A DNA stretch of 7,515 bases from contig DGVK01000002.1 of the NCBI GenBank assembly GCA_002395905.1, positions 1 to 7,515 of the forward strand, in the 5' to 3' direction. A program made the translations under genes and the position numbers. The stretch is from Verrucomicrobia bacterium UBA4286. GTDB lineage: Bacteria; Verrucomicrobiota; Kiritimatiellia; RFP12; UBA1067. This document shows, one piece after another, positions 6,266-7,515 of this stretch (positions are counted from its first letter, which is position 1; each line of letters opens with the position of its first letter). The notes below the pieces were generated by a model. It made no database searches. It worked only from the letters and a program-made list of their open reading frames with translations, and was not told where the DNA came from.

Positions 6266-7515
6266 TTCGCTTCTCCTTTTTCGTGAGTTGTTTGTGAGTA
6301 AAGATCAACAGCGGACGTCTTTGGCCTTTGCCTGCGGCGCTCCACGGTCCACATGCGGAACGCGCTCGGCCAGGGCGCGAGGATGTCGCTGAAATACCCC
6401 GCCTCGATCACAGGGCGGTATTTCGTGAACCGCGCCTGGAAACACGCCTCGCTCTGCGAGCCTATCGGACGCTGCTGGCCGTGATAGAAATCTCCGAGCC
6501 GCGTCGTGATGCACTGCATTGCATTCGCCCACATGAGCGCGGCGATACGCCGCCACTTCCTGTCGCCTGTCAGATCCGAAAGATCTTCAAGGTCGGGCAC
6601 GGCTACCGCCCCCCATGGGTCGATCCCCTGGTGCTCGGCGCTCACCGCCGTCCCGCCGGTCGTGTGCCAGCCATGCTTCGCTATGTCCGTCTCGGGCCCG
6701 TACACGCCGTCGAAGAAGAACATCCAGCTCGTGAAGTACACCGCAGCCTTTTCCGCGCGCTCCAGATGCCTCGCGTCGCCCGTGATGCGATAGAGCGAAA
6801 GCGATCCGTTCAAAAACGGCCAGGCGGTCTCTTTATCGATGCAATAGCAGTCGATCGCGCCGGCCGTGCACTCGAAGCGGTCGAGGTCGCGGCTGAAGTA
6901 GAAATCGCTCGCCTTGAGCGCGGCGTCAAGATATTTGCGTTCTTTCGTCTCGCCGTAGAGTTCCACAAGCGCGGGGATGATGAAGCCGCCGATAGACCCG
7001 GCGTGCGCCACCGGACGGCCGTCGACACGCCAGCTCTTCCCGAAGCCCCATTCCTGCGACCTGTGCCCGACAAAGAAGTCGCAAATGCCGCGGGCGAATC
7101 TTACGTATTCCGGCCTGTCGACGCCGTGCGCCGCAAGAAGCTGTTTCATCCGCACCGCCTCGGCCGCCGCCCAGCCCATGTTGCAGGCGTCTGCCGGACG
7201 GCGCTCGACGCGACCGGCTTCGAAGTTGAACTGGTAGCAGGTGTGGATGAGACCGCTCGGCTGCTGCGTGGCTACGAACGCGTCGAACACGCCGACGGCT
7301 TTCTTGAGAAGATCGTCGTCTCCCGTCTCGAACGCCTTGACGGCAAGCATCCGCGCATTGAGGAAGTTCTGCCCCGCCCAGCCGACCTCGAACGTCTGGC
7401 AGTACGTGCCGAGCGTCGTCCAGTATTCCCACTTCATGCGCTCGGCCATTTCCTCGCGGGAGATGCGCATCCCGGAGCAGTCGTGGGCCATGCGGTTCAC
7501 GACGTGTTCGCAGAC
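6262..7515 (-). CDS. Alpha/alpha-toroid (six-hairpin glycosidase-like) protein, 5' end outside the window
   Basis: The frame is open to the window edge, with no stop between 7500 and 7515, so this is probably the C-terminal ~417 residues of a longer protein. A GTG at 7500 could be read as a start, but its first residues run straight into conserved-looking sequence. Counting from that GTG, repeated helical hairpins are visible: GWAGQNFLNARMLAVKAFETGDDDLLKKA (from 40), an Asn/Gly/Trp turn at 107-110, GSIGGFIIPALVELYGETKERKYLDAALKASDFY (from 168), ETAWPFLNGSLSLYRITGDARHLERAEKAA (from 224) and PDLEDLSDLTGDRKWRRIAALM (from 302). Aromatic and polar residues line the loops (WGFGKSW 151-157, KHGWHTTGGT 275-284, FYHGQQRPIGSQSE 338-351). 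This pattern fits an (alpha/alpha)6 toroid glycosidase, lyase or epimerase; I cannot name the family or the catalytic residues. It ends in an ATGA overlap with the PATR-repeat gene, which suggests one glycan-use transcript. Export is unknown because the N-terminus is missing. Confidence 0.75.
   Translation of the reverse strand, partial: VCEHVVNRMAHDCSGMRISREEMAERMKWEYWTTLGTYCQTFEVGWAGQNFLNARMLAVKAFETGDDDLLKKAVGVFDAFVATQQPSGLIHTCYQFNFEAGRVERRPADACNMGWAAAEAVRMKQLLAAHGVDRPEYVRFARGICDFFVGHRSQEWGFGKSWRVDGRPVAHAGSIGGFIIPALVELYGETKERKYLDAALKASDFYFSRDLDRFECTAGAIDCYCIDKETAWPFLNGSLSLYRITGDARHLERAEKAAVYFTSWMFFFDGVYGPETDIAKHGWHTTGGTAVSAEHQGIDPWGAVAVPDLEDLSDLTGDRKWRRIAALMWANAMQCITTRLGDFYHGQQRPIGSQSEACFQARFTKYRPVIEAGYFSDILAPWPSAFRMWTVERRRQRPKTSAVDLYSQTTHEKGEAK
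6273..6278 (-). promoter_or_regulatory. Strong ribosome binding site of the PATR-repeat gene
   Basis: AAGGAG on the minus strand, within AAAAAGGAGAAGCGAA, sits seven bases before the ATG at 6265. It lies inside the last codons of the toroid gene. This is the best Shine-Dalgarno sequence in the window. It suggests the solenoid protein is made in larger amounts than its overlapping neighbours, and it settles the start codon. Confidence 0.8.

Noticed and set aside
5339..6286. Open frame of 315 codons on the plus strand opposite the start of the PATR-repeat gene
   Set aside because: It is an antisense shadow of the signal peptide and first repeats; the minus strand has a strong RBS, a signal peptide and a PATR motif.
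6262..7500. Complete gene starting at the GTG at 7500
   Set aside because: The frame stays open to the window edge, no RBS precedes the GTG (the visible bases are GTCTGCGAACACGTC), and no signal peptide is seen; a 5'-truncated gene fits better.

Overview
The window looks like chromosome of a GC-rich Gram-negative bacterium. It carries one compact run of five genes, all on the minus strand, so transcription runs from high to low coordinates. The best lineage guess is the PVC group (Kiritimatiellota, Lentisphaerota or Verrucomicrobiota). The reasons are a large secreted GH78-type glycosidase, a passenger-type autotransporter repeat protein without a barrel, cysteine-rich secreted enzymes, and a housekeeping prmA placed directly beside carbohydrate genes. 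This is inference from gene content; no marker in the window fixes the taxon.

Layout in order of transcription. (1) 7515-6262 is the 3' part of an alpha/alpha-toroid (six-hairpin glycosidase-like) protein whose start lies outside the window. (2) 6265-3668 is an 865-residue secreted beta-solenoid protein with autotransporter-associated beta-strand (PATR-like) repeats; it shares an ATGA with the gene before it. (3) 3674-1185 is a secreted GH78-type alpha-L-rhamnosidase-like enzyme, joined to gene 2 by a TAATG stop/start overlap. (4) 1163-948 is a 71-residue, very basic small protein of unknown function. (5) 951-55 is prmA, the ribosomal protein L11 methyltransferase, which starts at a GTG sharing a GTGA with gene 4. 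A terminator-like inverted repeat followed by five T's lies after prmA.

Genes 1-3 look like a translationally coupled glycan-use cassette: a toroid enzyme, a surface or extracellular solenoid protein, and a secreted rhamnosidase. Genes 4-5 look like a separate, translation-related unit. A good sigma70-type promoter (TTGCAT, 17-base spacer, perfect TATAAT) sits inside the last codons of the rhamnosidase gene, about 40 bases before gene 4. It would let gene 4 and prmA be expressed independently of the cassette. The rhamnosidase appears to carry a short C-terminal tail encoded by this promoter region.

The points most worth a second look are the embedded promoter, the basic protein coupled to prmA, and the barrel-less PATR protein with its short hydrophobic C-terminal tail between two glycosidase-like genes. 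I saw no tRNA, rRNA, CRISPR array, insertion sequence or phage gene. No stretch over 300 bases lacks a gene.
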